Shown here in pieces: positions 6,425 to 14,783 of a stretch of 64,000 nt of DNA. The translations under genes were made by a program, and so were the position numbers. Position 1 is the stretch's first letter. Every line of letters begins with the position of its first letter. Source of the stretch: Microbacterium sp. USTB-Y (GTDB lineage Bacteria > Actinomycetota > Actinomycetes > Actinomycetales > Microbacteriaceae). The stretch spans positions 186,001-250,000 of the forward strand of contig NZ_JAGMTU010000003.1 in the NCBI RefSeq assembly GCF_023703415.1, in the 5' to 3' direction. The notes beneath the pieces were generated by a model. The model was not told where the DNA came from and made no database searches. It was given only the letters and a program-made list of their open reading frames with translations.

Positions 6425-8601
6425 CCTCGTACCTCTCCCGCGCTGACCTGTCGGTCGCCGCGCCGATCGTCGAGTTCGCTGAAGCGTCCCTTGCCGATTC
6501 CGGCCGCGACGCCACAGCGTTCTGGGCGGGCGCGAGTGCGATCGTGCACGACCTGGTGCCGCGCAACGCCGCGCTGCTCGCCCGGCGCGATGAGCTGCAG
6601 CAGCAGATCGACGAGTTCCACCGGCAGAACCCCGGCCAGCCGGACCCGGCCGCCTACCGCGCCTTCCTCACCGAGATCGGCTACCTCGTGCCGGTGCCGG
6701 AGCAGGTCGCCGTCACCACGTCGGACGTCGACCCCGAGATCGCCACGATGGCCGGCCCGCAGCTGGTCGTGCCGCTGCTGAACGCGCGCTTCGCACTGAA
6801 CGCCGCGAACGCCCGATGGGGATCCCTGTACGACGCGCTCTACGGCACCGACGCCATCTCCCGCGAGGGCGAGCTGGCGCCCGGCCGCGAGTTCAACCCG
6901 AAGCGCGCGGCCGAGGTCGTCGCGTTCGGCCGCGAGTTCCTGGACGAGATCGCGCCGCTGACCGAGGGATCGCACCGCGACGCCACCGGCTACCGCGTCG
7001 ACGCGGACGGCCTCGTCGTGTCGACCGCGACGGGCGACCGCCGCCTCGCGGATCCGACCCGCTTCGTCGGCTACACCGGCGACGCCGACGCGCCGGCCAC
7101 CGTGCTGCTGGTGCAGAACGGACTGCACGCGGAGATCCTCGTGGACCGCGCAGGCGCCATCGGCCGCACCGACGCCGCGGGCGTGCAGGACATCATCCTG
7201 GAGTCGGCGCTCACCGCGATCCTCGACCTCGAGGACTCGGTCGCCGCCGTCGACGGCGACGACAAGGCCCTCGGCTACCGCAACTGGCGCGGGTTCATGG
7301 ACGGCAGCCTCACCGAGACCGTGACCAAGGGCGACAAGACGTTCACTCGCTCGCTCGCGGCCGACCGGGTCTACCGCACGGCAGACGGCGGAGAGGTCAC
7401 GCTGCCGGGCCGTGCGACGCTGTTCGTCCGCAACGTGGGCCACCTCATGCGCACCCCGGCCGTGCTCGACCGCAACGGCGACGAGGTGTTCGAGGGCATC
7501 GTCGATGCGATCATGACCGCGCTCGGCTCCCTCCCCGAACTCGAGGGCGCCAACAAGGGCAGCAACTCGCGCACCGGATCCATGTACATCGTGAAGCCCA
7601 AGATGCACGGCCCCGAGGAGGTCGCGTTCGCGGCCGAGCTGTTCGGCCGCGTCGAGGAGCTGCTGGGCCTTCCGGCCGGGACCATGAAGGTCGGCATCAT
7701 GGACGAGGAGCGTCGCACCTCGGCGAACCTCGCCGCCGCGATCGCCGCCGCGAGCGATCGCGTCGTCTTCATCAACACCGGCTTCCTCGACCGCACCGGC
7801 GACGAGATCCACACCTCGCTGCACGCCGGCCCGTTCCTCCCGAAGGCCGGCATCAAGGCGCAGCCGTTCATGCAGGCGTACGAGGACCGCAACGTGGCGA
7901 TCGGCGTCGCATCCGGACTGACCGGGCACGCCCAGATCGGCAAGGGCATGTGGGCCGAGCCCGATCTCATGCACGACATGCTGCAGAAGAAGATCGCGCA
8001 CCCGCTCTCCGGCGCATCGACCGCCTGGGTGCCGTCGCCGACCGCGGCGACGCTGCATGCCCTGCACTATCACCAGGTCGACGCGTTCGCCGCGCGCGCG
8101 GCGCTGCCGCCCGTCGACGACGAGGCGCTGAACCGGCTGCTGGTTCCACCGCTCGCCGCCGAGGGCGACCTCACCCCGGAGATCGTCGCCACCGAGGTCG
8201 ACAACAACGTGCAGTCGATCCTCGGCTACGTGGTGCGCTGGATCGACCAGGGCATCGGCGTCTCGAAGGTGCCGGACATCCACGACGTGGGCCTCATGGA
8301 GGACCGCGCCACCCTGCGCATCTCGAGCCAGCTGCTCGCGAACTGGCTGCAGCACGGCGTGATCACCGAGGCGCAGGTCGACGACAGCCTCCGCCGCCTC
8401 GCCGGGGTCGTGGATGCGCAGAACGCGGGCGACCCGAACTACGAGCCGCTCGCCTTCGCCGACGGCGCCGAGCCGGGGATCGCGTTCACCGCGGCCCGTC
8501 GCCTCATCACCGAGGGCGCCGCCCAGCCGAGCGGCTACACCGAGCCGCTGCTGCACGGTCTGCGCCGCGAGAAGAAGGCCGAACAGGCCGCGCGCGGCTG
8601 A
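6421..8601 (+). CDS. glcB: Malate synthase G
   Basis: 726 residues, the usual length for the G isoform. Condenses glyoxylate with acetyl-CoA to malate and CoA in the cytoplasm. Recognisable stretches: [20 protein letters not shown] near residue 120, LIL-type core [17 protein letters not shown] near 265-280, [12 protein letters not shown] near 340 (catalytic Arg region), [10 protein letters not shown] near 395, and [15 protein letters not shown] near 512. The C-terminal [20 protein letters not shown] carries the catalytic Asp region. Start is coupled to the GlcG-like gene. The operator upstream puts it in the purine/glyoxylate regulon, where it drains glyoxylate from allantoin degradation. Confidence 0.95.
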   Translation: MTSYLSRADLSVAAPIVEFAEASLADSGRDATAFWAGASAIVHDLVPRNAALLARRDELQQQIDEFHRQNPGQPDPAAYRAFLTEIGYLVPVPEQVAVTTSDVDPEIATMAGPQLVVPLLNARFALNAANARWGSLYDALYGTDAISREGELAPGREFNPKRAAEVVAFGREFLDEIAPLTEGSHRDATGYRVDADGLVVSTATGDRRLADPTRFVGYTGDADAPATVLLVQNGLHAEILVDRAGAIGRTDAAGVQDIILESALTAILDLEDSVAAVDGDDKALGYRNWRGFMDGSLTETVTKGDKTFTRSLAADRVYRTADGGEVTLPGRATLFVRNVGHLMRTPAVLDRNGDEVFEGIVDAIMTALGSLPELEGANKGSNSRTGSMYIVKPKMHGPEEVAFAAELFGRVEELLGLPAGTMKVGIMDEERRTSANLAAAIAAASDRVVFINTGFLDRTGDEIHTSLHAGPFLPKAGIKAQPFMQAYEDRNVAIGVASGLTGHAQIGKGMWAEPDLMHDMLQKKIAHPLSGASTAWVPSPTAATLHALHYHQVDAFAARAALPPVDDEALNRLLVPPLAAEGDLTPEIVATEVDNNVQSILGYVVRWIDQGIGVSKVPDIHDVGLMEDRATLRISSQLLANWLQHGVITEAQVDDSLRRLAGVVDAQNAGDPNYEPLAFADGAEPGIAFTAARRLITEGAAQPSGYTEPLLHGLRREKKAEQAARG

Positions 8602-8636
8602 CCTTCCGCATCCCCGCGTCGCTCCCCTGCCTCATG

Positions 8637-8710
8637 AGGTCGTTGAGCGGGCAAGGCCGCGAGGCCGCGCGAGACGAAACGCGGCCCCTTCCTGGGGGCC
8701 GCGTTTCGTC
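8637..8710. repeat. Dispersed repeat, family 3 (copy 2), bidirectional terminator
   Basis: Starts with GTCGTTGAGCGGGCA and contains a perfect 16-bp stem GACGAAACGCGGCCCC / GGGGCCGCGTTTCGTC (8673-8710, 6-nt loop) between convergent glcB and the DUF6611-like gene. Confidence 0.75.
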
Positions 8711-8743
8711 ATTCGCATCCGGGGTCCCGCCTTCGCGTGCCGG

Positions 8744-9268
8744 TCAGGCGGCGTGCGTGTAGACCGCTCGCCACACGCGCTCGAAGCCCTCCCGGTCGAG
8801 CGCCCCCGCGCGATAGGCGGCGCTGGCGCCCTGGATCGAGTCGGCCAGGGCGTCGAGCCGGCGCTGCGCATCCCGGTCCTCGCCGTCGACGCGGAGCCCG
8901 GAGCAGCACGCGGTCACGGTCGCCGCCGTACGGCGCACCGCGCGGGTGCCGCGCGCCAGGGCGATGCCGACGGGCACGGTGACGGCCGCGATCGCCACGA
9001 GCGCGGCCAGCGGCGCGATGCCCGCGGCCGCGCAGCCGATCCAGACGAGCAGGCCGCCGCCGAACGCGAAGACGCCGTATCCGCGGGAGAGCTCGGCCCG
9101 GCGCCGCTCCGGTGCGGGGGCGTCCGGGGAGTAGATCACGAGGGTGCTCGAGACCACGCCGTAGCGGCTGACCGAGCGCGACAGGTAGCCCCAGTGCGGG
9201 CGGGAGCGGTGCAGCGCGTGCGGGGAGGCGCCATGCTGCGAGGGCGTGGTTCGCTGTTCGATGACCAT
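8744..9268 (-). CDS. DUF6611-like membrane protein
   Basis: 174 residues. N-terminal soluble part includes RPHWGYLSRSVSRYGVVSSTLVIYSPD, followed by two membrane segments at about 67-85 (GVFAFGGGLLVWIGCAAAG) and 87-104 (APLAALVAIAAVTVPVGI), then a soluble C-terminal domain with paired Arg-rich helices (RDAQRRLDALADSIQGAS) and a Cys-Cys at about 118. The pattern resembles a small actinobacterial family I know as DUF6611; function unknown. It is convergent to glcB and divergent from xthA. Confidence 0.6.
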   Translation of the reverse strand: MVIEQRTTPSQHGASPHALHRSRPHWGYLSRSVSRYGVVSSTLVIYSPDAPAPERRRAELSRGYGVFAFGGGLLVWIGCAAAGIAPLAALVAIAAVTVPVGIALARGTRAVRRTAATVTACCSGLRVDGEDRDAQRRLDALADSIQGASAAYRAGALDREGFERVWRAVYTHAA

Positions 9269-9483
9269 GGATCCACGGTGCGCGCCAGGTGCGCGGAACG
9301 GACCCGATCCCTACGGAATGCAAACGGATCCGGTCCGGATCCCTGCGATTGCCGTGCGTTCCCGGGGATCCGTCACGCCCCGGTGCACGACCGGCCGAGC
9401 TCACCGTTCGCAGGACCGGCGCCGCGAGCTGCAGGAGCACCCCGCACGGTCCCCGCACGGTCGGCGGTGTCCGCGCCCGCCCG

Positions 9484-9489
9484 TAGGCT
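9484..9489 (+). promoter_or_regulatory. Leaderless -10 element of xthA (TAGGCT)
   Basis: TAGGCT, GGATCC, then ATG at 9496. Confidence 0.6.
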
Positions 9490-9495
9490 GGATCC

Positions 9496-10341
9496 ATGCG
9501 CCTGGCCACCTGGAACGTCAACTCCATCCGCACCCGCGTCGCCCGCACCGTCGAGTTCGCCGTGCGCGAGGACATCGACGTGCTCGCGATGCAGGAGATC
9601 AAGTGCAAGCCGGAGCAGTTCCCCTACGCCCCCTTCGAGGAAGCCGGCTACCACGTCGAGGTGCACGGCCTGAACCAGTGGAACGGCGTCGCGATCGCGA
9701 GCCGTGAGCCGATGACCGACGTCCGCACGGCGTTCGACGGCATGCCCGGCTTCGCGAAGGGTCATGAGGGCCCCGACGCGCCGCTCGAGGCCCGGGCGCT
9801 CGGCGCGATCGTGAACGGCGTGCGGGTGTGGAGCCTGTACGTCCCCAACGGACGCTCGCTCGACGATCCGCACCTCGCCTACAAGCTGCACTGGCTCGAC
9901 GCGCTGCGCACCTCGACCGCGGCAGAGCTCGAGGCGAAGCCCGGTCTGCCGCTCGCCCTCGTCGGCGACTTCAACATCATCCCGTTCGACCACGACAACG
10001 GGGATCCGGACATCGTGGTCGGCAAGTCCACGCACGTCTCCCCCGAGGAGCGCGCCGCCTTCTTCGCGCTGGAGTCGGCGGGCGTGCACGACGTCGTGCG
10101 GCCGCTCCTGCCCGAGGGGTACACCTACTGGGACTACCAGCGGCTCAAGTTCCCGCGCAACGAGGGGATCCGGATCGACTTCGTGCTCGGATCCACGGCC
10201 TTCGCCGACGCGGTGAAGGGCGCCTCGATCCACCGCGAGGAGCGCAAGGGCGAGCAGCCCAGCGACCACGTGCCGGTGGTCGTCGACCTCGATCTGTCGG
10301 GCGCCGACGAGGACGACGACATGCCGATGATCTTCGCGTGA
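9496..10341 (+). CDS. xthA: Exodeoxyribonuclease III
   Basis: 281 residues. AP endonuclease/3'-5' exonuclease of base-excision repair. Motifs: LATWNVNSIR at the N-terminus (Asn), QEIKCKPEQFP (catalytic metal-binding Glu near 35), VPNGRSLDD near 115, GDFNI near 156 (Asp/Asn), and SDHVPVVVDL near 255 (Asp-His pair). Length and motif order are normal for the XthA branch. Leaderless start. A short acidic tail (DEDDDMPMIFA) follows the last motif. The next gene's GTG overlaps the stop codon. Confidence 0.93.
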   Translation: MRLATWNVNSIRTRVARTVEFAVREDIDVLAMQEIKCKPEQFPYAPFEEAGYHVEVHGLNQWNGVAIASREPMTDVRTAFDGMPGFAKGHEGPDAPLEARALGAIVNGVRVWSLYVPNGRSLDDPHLAYKLHWLDALRTSTAAELEAKPGLPLALVGDFNIIPFDHDNGDPDIVVGKSTHVSPEERAAFFALESAGVHDVVRPLLPEGYTYWDYQRLKFPRNEGIRIDFVLGSTAFADAVKGASIHREERKGEQPSDHVPVVVDLDLSGADEDDDMPMIFA

Positions 10342-11288
10342 ACTCCGCGGATCCCCGCCCCCCGGGATCGTCGAGCGAGGACGCCGAAGGCGACCCTCCC
10401 CCAGGGTCGTTGAGCGAGGACGCCGAAGGCGACCGAGACGAAACGGCGCGCGCCCGCGAGGACGCCGTCCCTCCTAGGCCGATCCGGCTCGTCGCCACCG
10501 ACCTCGACGGCACCCTGCTGGATCCTTCTGGACACGTCACCGCCCGCACCCGGGCGGCGCTCGACGCGGCGCGGACCGCCGGCATCGTCGTCGTGCCCGT
10601 GACGGCGCGGCAGCCGATCGGACTGCGCGCGATCGCCGAGGAGGCCGGGTTCGACGGCTGGGCCCTGTGCGGCAACGGCGCCTATGGCATCCATCTCGGA
10701 TCGCACGAGCAGCTGTTCGCCACGGAGATCGCGGTGCCGGTGCAGCAGCGGATCGCCCGCGAGCTGGGCGCGCGGATCGATGGGCTGCTCTTCGCGAGCG
10801 TGCGCGAGGCGGGCGAGGTGTTCGTCGCGCAGGAGGGCTACGCCGAGGTCGCGACGCTCAGCGACCACAAGCGGGATCCGCGCACCATGGGCGCCGTGCC
10901 GCTCGCGGAGGTGCTGGCGGCACCGAGCCTGAAACTCGTGATCCGCCACGCGACGATCTCCCCGCCGGAGATCTTCGCCGTGCTGGGATCCCTGGACCGG
11001 ACCGGCTTCGCGGCGACCCTGTCGGGAGCGCCGTTCGTGGAGGTCATGGCCGAGGGAGTCACCAAGGCCACCGGCCTCGCGCACCTGTGCACGCGGCTCG
11101 GCATCGACCGCACCGAGGTGCTCGCCTTCGGGGACGCCCTCAACGACGTCGAGATGCTGCGATGGTCGGGTCGCGGCGTCGCCCTGGCGAACGCGGAACC
11201 CGAAGCCCTGGCCGCCGCCGATGACGTCACCCTCTCGAACGCCGAGGACGGAGTGGCCGCCGTGCTGGAGCGGGTGCTCGCGGACTGA
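10338..11288 (+). CDS. Cof-type HAD hydrolase (HAD-IIB)
   Basis: The hydrolase core begins at about residue 49 with VATDLDGTLLDPSG and ends with FGDALNDVEML and LANAEPEALAAADDVTLSN, the motif I and IV signature of Cof/YbiV phosphatases acting on sugar or coenzyme phosphates. No ATG, GTG or TTG exists close to the core: the only in-frame starts are the GTG at 10338, overlapping the xthA stop (GTGA), and a TTG at 10410 inside a dispersed repeat. So the protein either carries a 25-48 residue repeat-encoded N-terminal extension or uses a rare start. From 10338 the product has 316 residues. Confidence 0.8.
   Translation: MNSADPRPPGSSSEDAEGDPPPGSLSEDAEGDRDETARAREDAVPPRPIRLVATDLDGTLLDPSGHVTARTRAALDAARTAGIVVVPVTARQPIGLRAIAEEAGFDGWALCGNGAYGIHLGSHEQLFATEIAVPVQQRIARELGARIDGLLFASVREAGEVFVAQEGYAEVATLSDHKRDPRTMGAVPLAEVLAAPSLKLVIRHATISPPEIFAVLGSLDRTGFAATLSGAPFVEVMAEGVTKATGLAHLCTRLGIDRTEVLAFGDALNDVEMLRWSGRGVALANAEPEALAAADDVTLSNAEDGVAAVLERVLAD
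10366..10444. repeat. Dispersed repeat, family 3 (copy 3), read into a protein
   Basis: Two direct copies of the half-element TCGTTGAGCGAGGACGCCGA plus GACGAAACG, located just after the xthA stop. Here the repeat is open in frame with the HAD gene and would encode its N-terminal 30-40 residues (SLSEDAEGD twice). Confidence 0.7.
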
Positions 11289-11315
11289 CCCGCGTGGGCG
11301 CCATCGCGCGACGGC

Positions 11316-11347
11316 GGGGCCGGAGCGGGCGAATCCCGCTCGGCCCC
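11316..11347. terminator. Hairpin between convergent genes
   Basis: Stem GGGGCCGGAGCGGG / CCCGCTCGGCCCC with one mismatch, between the HAD gene and the surface-protein gene that end toward each other. Confidence 0.6.
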
Positions 11348-11369
11348 GGCACGCCCGACCGCAGCCCGA

Positions 11370-12542
11370 TCAGGCCTGCTGCCGGCGGCGGACGCGCATC
11401 AGCACCGCACCGGCCACGAGCAGGAGCATTCCCAGACCCACGATGCCGAGCGGGACGTCGGCGCCGGTCGCAGCCAGCTGCGCACCGGCGGAGCCCGACG
11501 AGGTCGAGCCCGTGCCGGCTGAGCCGTTCCCCGATCCGGATCCGTCCGATCCGCCGGGGGCAGCGACAGCGGTCACCGTGAGGGGTGCGCCGCCCGTCAG
11601 CGTCGACATCGCCCCCACCAGCACGATCCGGTGCTCGCCCGCCGCGATGTCCGCCGGGATCGTGACCGTGGTGTCGACGGTGCCGTCGACCCCGGCAGTC
11701 ACCGATGCGAGCACGACCGGAGCGGAGTGCAGCTCGATCTGGACCGGCTCGCCGGTGGCGAAGCCGGATGCCGTCACGCGCACCGCATCACCGGGATGCG
11801 CCGTCGCGGACGACAGCGCGACGTCGGCGGTGAGCGAGGACAGGTCGAAGTCGATGCCCGTGGTGTCGCCGGTGCCAGAGACGACGACCGGAGTCGCGTC
11901 CGTCGCAGAGTCGGCGTGCGAGTAGTACTGCGGAGCGATGGCCCAGGCGAAGCCTTCTGTGCCCTCGACCCGCACCGTGTAGCTGCCCGGGCCGACCGTG
12001 AGGCCGTAGGTCCCGTCGGCGTGGACGTACGTCATCCCGATGAACTGGCCGTCCTGCTCGGCGATCACCGCGATGCTCGCCGAGTGCCCGCGCAGATCCG
12101 TCGAGCCGTCGAGGAGCACGGAGCCGCGGATCGACACGGCCGGGTCGAGCTGCGCGTCGATGCCGGTGAGCTCGGATCCGTCGGTGACCGTGATCGGCGT
12201 CGCAGCCTGCGGGCTCGAAGCGCCGTCCCACCACTGGGGGGCGAGAGCCAGGCGGGGGTCGCTGAAGTTGACCGTGTACTGCCCCGGCGCCGCATTCGGG
12301 ATCCGATACTCACCGGCGTCATCGGTCGAGGCGGCGAAGTAGCCGTGGTCGCCCGTCACGGTGATGTACACGCCCGCAGCAGGGAGTCCGTCCGCGGTCC
12401 TCGTGACGGTCCCGCTGATCGCGCCGCTCCCCGCCGGCGGAGCGGCACTGGCCGCCCCCACTCCGGTGAACATCAGCGCCGCGGCGAGCAGCGCGGTCAG
12501 CGCGGCCTTCCCGCGTCGGCGTCCGGGCACACGTGCAGTCAT
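11370..12542 (-). CDS. LAXTG-anchored surface protein with carboxypeptidase-regulatory-like repeats
   Basis: 390 residues. Signal peptide at 1-33 (RRRGKAALTALLAAALMFTG, cleavage near ASAAP). Two Cna_B/CarboxypepD_reg-like modules: about 38-125 (GAISGTVTRTADGLPAAGVY ... DAGEYRIPNAAPGQYTV) and 130-225 (SIRGSVLLDGSTDLRGHSA ... GTYGLTVGPGSYTVRV), then an Ig-like segment (about 230-320). A Gly/Ser linker leads to LAATG, a membrane helix (VPLGIVGLGMLLLVAGAVLM) and RVRRRQQA: a class E-type sortase signal. Expected on the cell wall, role unknown (adhesion or matrix binding would be typical). Strong GAGGGGGA ribosome site. Confidence 0.85.
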   Translation of the reverse strand: MTARVPGRRRGKAALTALLAAALMFTGVGAASAAPPAGSGAISGTVTRTADGLPAAGVYITVTGDHGYFAASTDDAGEYRIPNAAPGQYTVNFSDPRLALAPQWWDGASSPQAATPITVTDGSELTGIDAQLDPAVSIRGSVLLDGSTDLRGHSASIAVIAEQDGQFIGMTYVHADGTYGLTVGPGSYTVRVEGTEGFAWAIAPQYYSHADSATDATPVVVSGTGDTTGIDFDLSSLTADVALSSATAHPGDAVRVTASGFATGEPVQIELHSAPVVLASVTAGVDGTVDTTVTIPADIAAGEHRIVLVGAMSTLTGGAPLTVTAVAAPGGSDGSGSGNGSAGTGSTSSGSAGAQLAATGADVPLGIVGLGMLLLVAGAVLMRVRRRQQA

Positions 12543-12678
12543 CCTGGTCCCCCTCGGGTCAGCGACCGCTCCCCTTCGTCGGGCGCGGTCGGAGCCTGAA
12601 GAACCAGGCGTCGATGCAATCTATCGTCATAGGGTTCTCCCAGGAAAGAGGCAGGCCTGCGATCGCCCCCGGACATGG

Positions 12679-12710
12679 GAACACCCGCACTCCCCAGAGT
12701 GCGGGTGTTC
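12679..12710. terminator. Perfect hairpin downstream of the DHFR-like gene
   Basis: 14-bp arms GAACACCCGCACTC / GAGTGCGGGTGTTC with a 4-nt loop. It lies after the stop of the minus-strand gene at 12816 and before the surface-protein gene. Confidence 0.75.
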
Positions 12711-12815
12711 GGGTCAACGTCCCCACGCGTTATGAGGACTGTAGTTTCTGCGCGGTTCCCTGGACAGAGGTGATCGCGATATTCCGGTCACGAATGGGAA
12801 ACGGAGCGCGGGGAC

Positions 12816-13433
12816 TCACATCGTGCCGGTCGTGGGCTCCCCGGGCAGCGGCGCATAGCGCAGCAGCAGAGTGCCGCCGTCGCCCGACTCGGCGTGGACG
12901 AGACGCAGGTTGTGCGCGGATGCCCCGTCGGGGAACACCTTCTTCCCCTGGCCGAGCACGATGGGATACACCCACAGCTGCAGCTCGTCGTAGAGCTGCT
13001 CGTCCAGGAGCGTCTGCACGAAGTCGACGCTTCCGATCACGTGCACGTCCTCGTGCTTCTCCCGCAGAGCGGCGAGCTCGGCCGGAAGATCGGCGCCGAT
13101 CCGGCTGCTGCCCTCCCAGTCGAGCCGGATGCCGGCGTCGCGCGACGCCACGTACTTGGGCACCCGGTTGAACAGCTCCCCGATGAAACCCTCGGGCCCG
13201 GTGGTGTGCTCCGGCCAGTAGCCGGCGAAGATGTCGTAGGTGCGGCGCCCGAGCAGCAGCGCGTCGAGCGTCTCCATGCCCTGGATCACGCTGCGCATGA
13301 CGGCCTCGCTCGGCAGCGTCGCCTGCCAGCCCCCGAAGCGGAAGCCTCCGCTGGTGTCCTCCTCGGGGCCGCCCGGCGCCTGGGCGACGCCGTCGACGGT
13401 GGTGAACAGGTCGATGATGATGCGTCCGGTCAT
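12816..13433 (-). CDS. Dihydrofolate reductase-like (RibD C-terminal) protein
   Basis: 205 residues. Starts GRIIIDLFTTVDGVAQAPGG, then LLLGRRTYDIFAGYWPEH, VASRDAGIRLDWEGS, and closes VYPIVLGQGKKVFPDG: the YyaP/YwjB type of the DHFR/RibD_C fold, expected to bind NADPH. True substrate of these stand-alone reductases is not known. It is the third gene of a likely operon VOC - HxlR - this gene, with a 41-bp gap to the regulator. The hairpin at 12679 closes the operon. Confidence 0.85.
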   Translation of the reverse strand: MTGRIIIDLFTTVDGVAQAPGGPEEDTSGGFRFGGWQATLPSEAVMRSVIQGMETLDALLLGRRTYDIFAGYWPEHTTGPEGFIGELFNRVPKYVASRDAGIRLDWEGSSRIGADLPAELAALREKHEDVHVIGSVDFVQTLLDEQLYDELQLWVYPIVLGQGKKVFPDGASAHNLRLVHAESGDGGTLLLRYAPLPGEPTTGTM

Positions 13434-13474
13434 GATGTTCTCTCTCCTTGATCGCGGTCCTGTCCCGGGCGACG

Positions 13475-14155
13475 CTACGCCGCGAGGGGGTCGATGTGAA
13501 AGGTCTTCGTGAAGGCGTCCAGGATCCGCTGATCGCCGCGCACGACGGCGACGAGATCCTGCGCGACCGCCTGCTCCGGGGAGACATCCCCGGCGATGAG
13601 GCGCCGGATGCCGGGTCCTGCGACGACCACCGCCTCCGGCTCGCCGGGCGGCAGGGCTCCCCCCACCGGCGGTGCGGCCGGAGCGAGCTGCGCCACCTGC
13701 AGCACGCCCGCGTCGACGATCACCCGCAGGGCCACGTCGCCCAGGTGCAGCGCGATGTCGAGGTCGCTCGACCGCTCGGGTCGGAACGCGGTGCGCAGCG
13801 CCATCGTGAGCGAATCGGCGGTCACGACGTCTCCCTCGCCGGGATCGCCCATCGTCTGGAACCCCCAGCGCCCCAGTGCGAGCACGATCGGCTCGAGCGC
13901 GCGCCCGTACGGCGTGAGCTCGTACACGAGACCGCTCCCGTGCAGCGGCGCGCGGCGCACCACGCCGCCCTCCTGCAGCTCCTTGAGCCGGGTGGACAGG
14001 ATGTTCGTCGGGATGCGGGGCAGCCCCTGCTTCAGATCCGTGTACCGACGCGGGCCGACGAGCAGGTCGCGCACGATGAGCAGCGCCCAGCGCTCCCCGA
14101 TCAGCTCGACCGCCGTCGTCACGCCGCAGTACTGGCCGTAGCTGCGTGCGGCCAC
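13475..14155 (-). CDS. HxlR-family regulator with C-terminal SCP2-like domain
   Basis: 226 residues. Residues 8-105 form the HxlR winged helix, starting MAARSYGQYCGVTTAVELIG with the family Cys near residue 10, then RWALLIVRDLLVGPRRYTDL and GIxxNxLS-like PRIPTNILSTRLKEL. Residues about 115-226 look like an SCP2/sterol-carrier fold, a combination found in longer HxlR proteins. Expected to be a repressor sensing electrophiles or small ligands. Cotranscribed 15 bp after the VOC gene; palindromes CTTGC-N5-GCAAG upstream of that gene are the probable target. Confidence 0.85.
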   Translation of the reverse strand: MAARSYGQYCGVTTAVELIGERWALLIVRDLLVGPRRYTDLKQGLPRIPTNILSTRLKELQEGGVVRRAPLHGSGLVYELTPYGRALEPIVLALGRWGFQTMGDPGEGDVVTADSLTMALRTAFRPERSSDLDIALHLGDVALRVIVDAGVLQVAQLAPAAPPVGGALPPGEPEAVVVAGPGIRRLIAGDVSPEQAVAQDLVAVVRGDQRILDAFTKTFHIDPLAA

Positions 14156-14170
14156 GTCAGCGCCCCCGCA

Positions 14171-14599
14171 TCACGCCGTGGCGGCCGACGCGTCGGCCTC
14201 CTGCTCGGCGCCACCCGGGACCATGTACAGGAAGCCGAGCGAGTTGCCGTCCGGGTCGTCGAGATCGCGCGAGTACATGAAGCCGTAGTCCTGGGCGGGC
14301 TGGGGCTCGGTGCCTCCCGCGGCGAGCCCCCTGGCGAGCGCGGCGTCGACCTCCTCGCGCGAGTCGAGGGCGAACGAGGCGGACGTCTGCAGTGAGATCC
14401 GCGGATCCACGATCGGCTTCTCGGTGAAGGTCGCGAAGAACTCGCGCGTGATCATCATGAAGAAGATGTTGTCGTCCCAGACGACGCAGACGCCGTTCTC
14501 GTCGGACATCTCGGGATTGATGGTGCAGCCGAGCGCCGTGTAGAACGCCTTGGTGCGCTCCAGATCGGTGACGGGCAGGCTGATGAAGACGCTGGCCAT
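14171..14599 (-). CDS. VOC-superfamily (glyoxalase/bleomycin-resistance-like) protein
   Basis: 142 residues, ATG preceded by GAGGAGT. Two beta-alpha-beta-beta-beta modules: SVFISLPVTDLERTKAFYTA at the N-terminus, CVVWDDNIFFMMIT at its end, and SFALDSREEVDAALA ... YGFMYSRDLDDPDGNSLGFLYM in the second. Metal-ligand positions of glyoxalase I are not all evident (a His-Glu-Glu set is incomplete), so enzymatic type is open. First gene of the HxlR-regulated operon; such pairs often respond to reactive carbonyls or xenobiotics. The C-terminus ends in an Ala-rich tail. Confidence 0.85.
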   Translation of the reverse strand: MASVFISLPVTDLERTKAFYTALGCTINPEMSDENGVCVVWDDNIFFMMITREFFATFTEKPIVDPRISLQTSASFALDSREEVDAALARGLAAGGTEPQPAQDYGFMYSRDLDDPDGNSLGFLYMVPGGAEQEADASAATA

Positions 14600-14645
14600 G
14601 GTGACTCCTCTGTCCGCGGATCCGGAGAGGATCCGATGCGACTAG

Positions 14646-14680
14646 CTTGCTTTTTGCAAGCTTACTTGTCAAGAGCAAGT
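14646..14680. promoter_or_regulatory. Two palindromic operators for the HxlR operon
   Basis: CTTGC-N5-GCAAG at 14646-14660 and ACTTG-N7-CAAGT at 14664-14680, 47 bp upstream of the VOC start and at the local AT-rich promoter. Both share the ACTTGC-like half-site, so they are the likely target of the HxlR protein encoded in the operon. Confidence 0.7.
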
Positions 14681-14783
14681 TCGGTCCGATCCAGCGGCTC
14701 AGGGAATTGCGCCCGCGGCACGCCTCGCCCGGTCCGCCGTACGGGGGATGTTCGCGGCGCGGCGCCCGCTCTACGGTGGAGGG

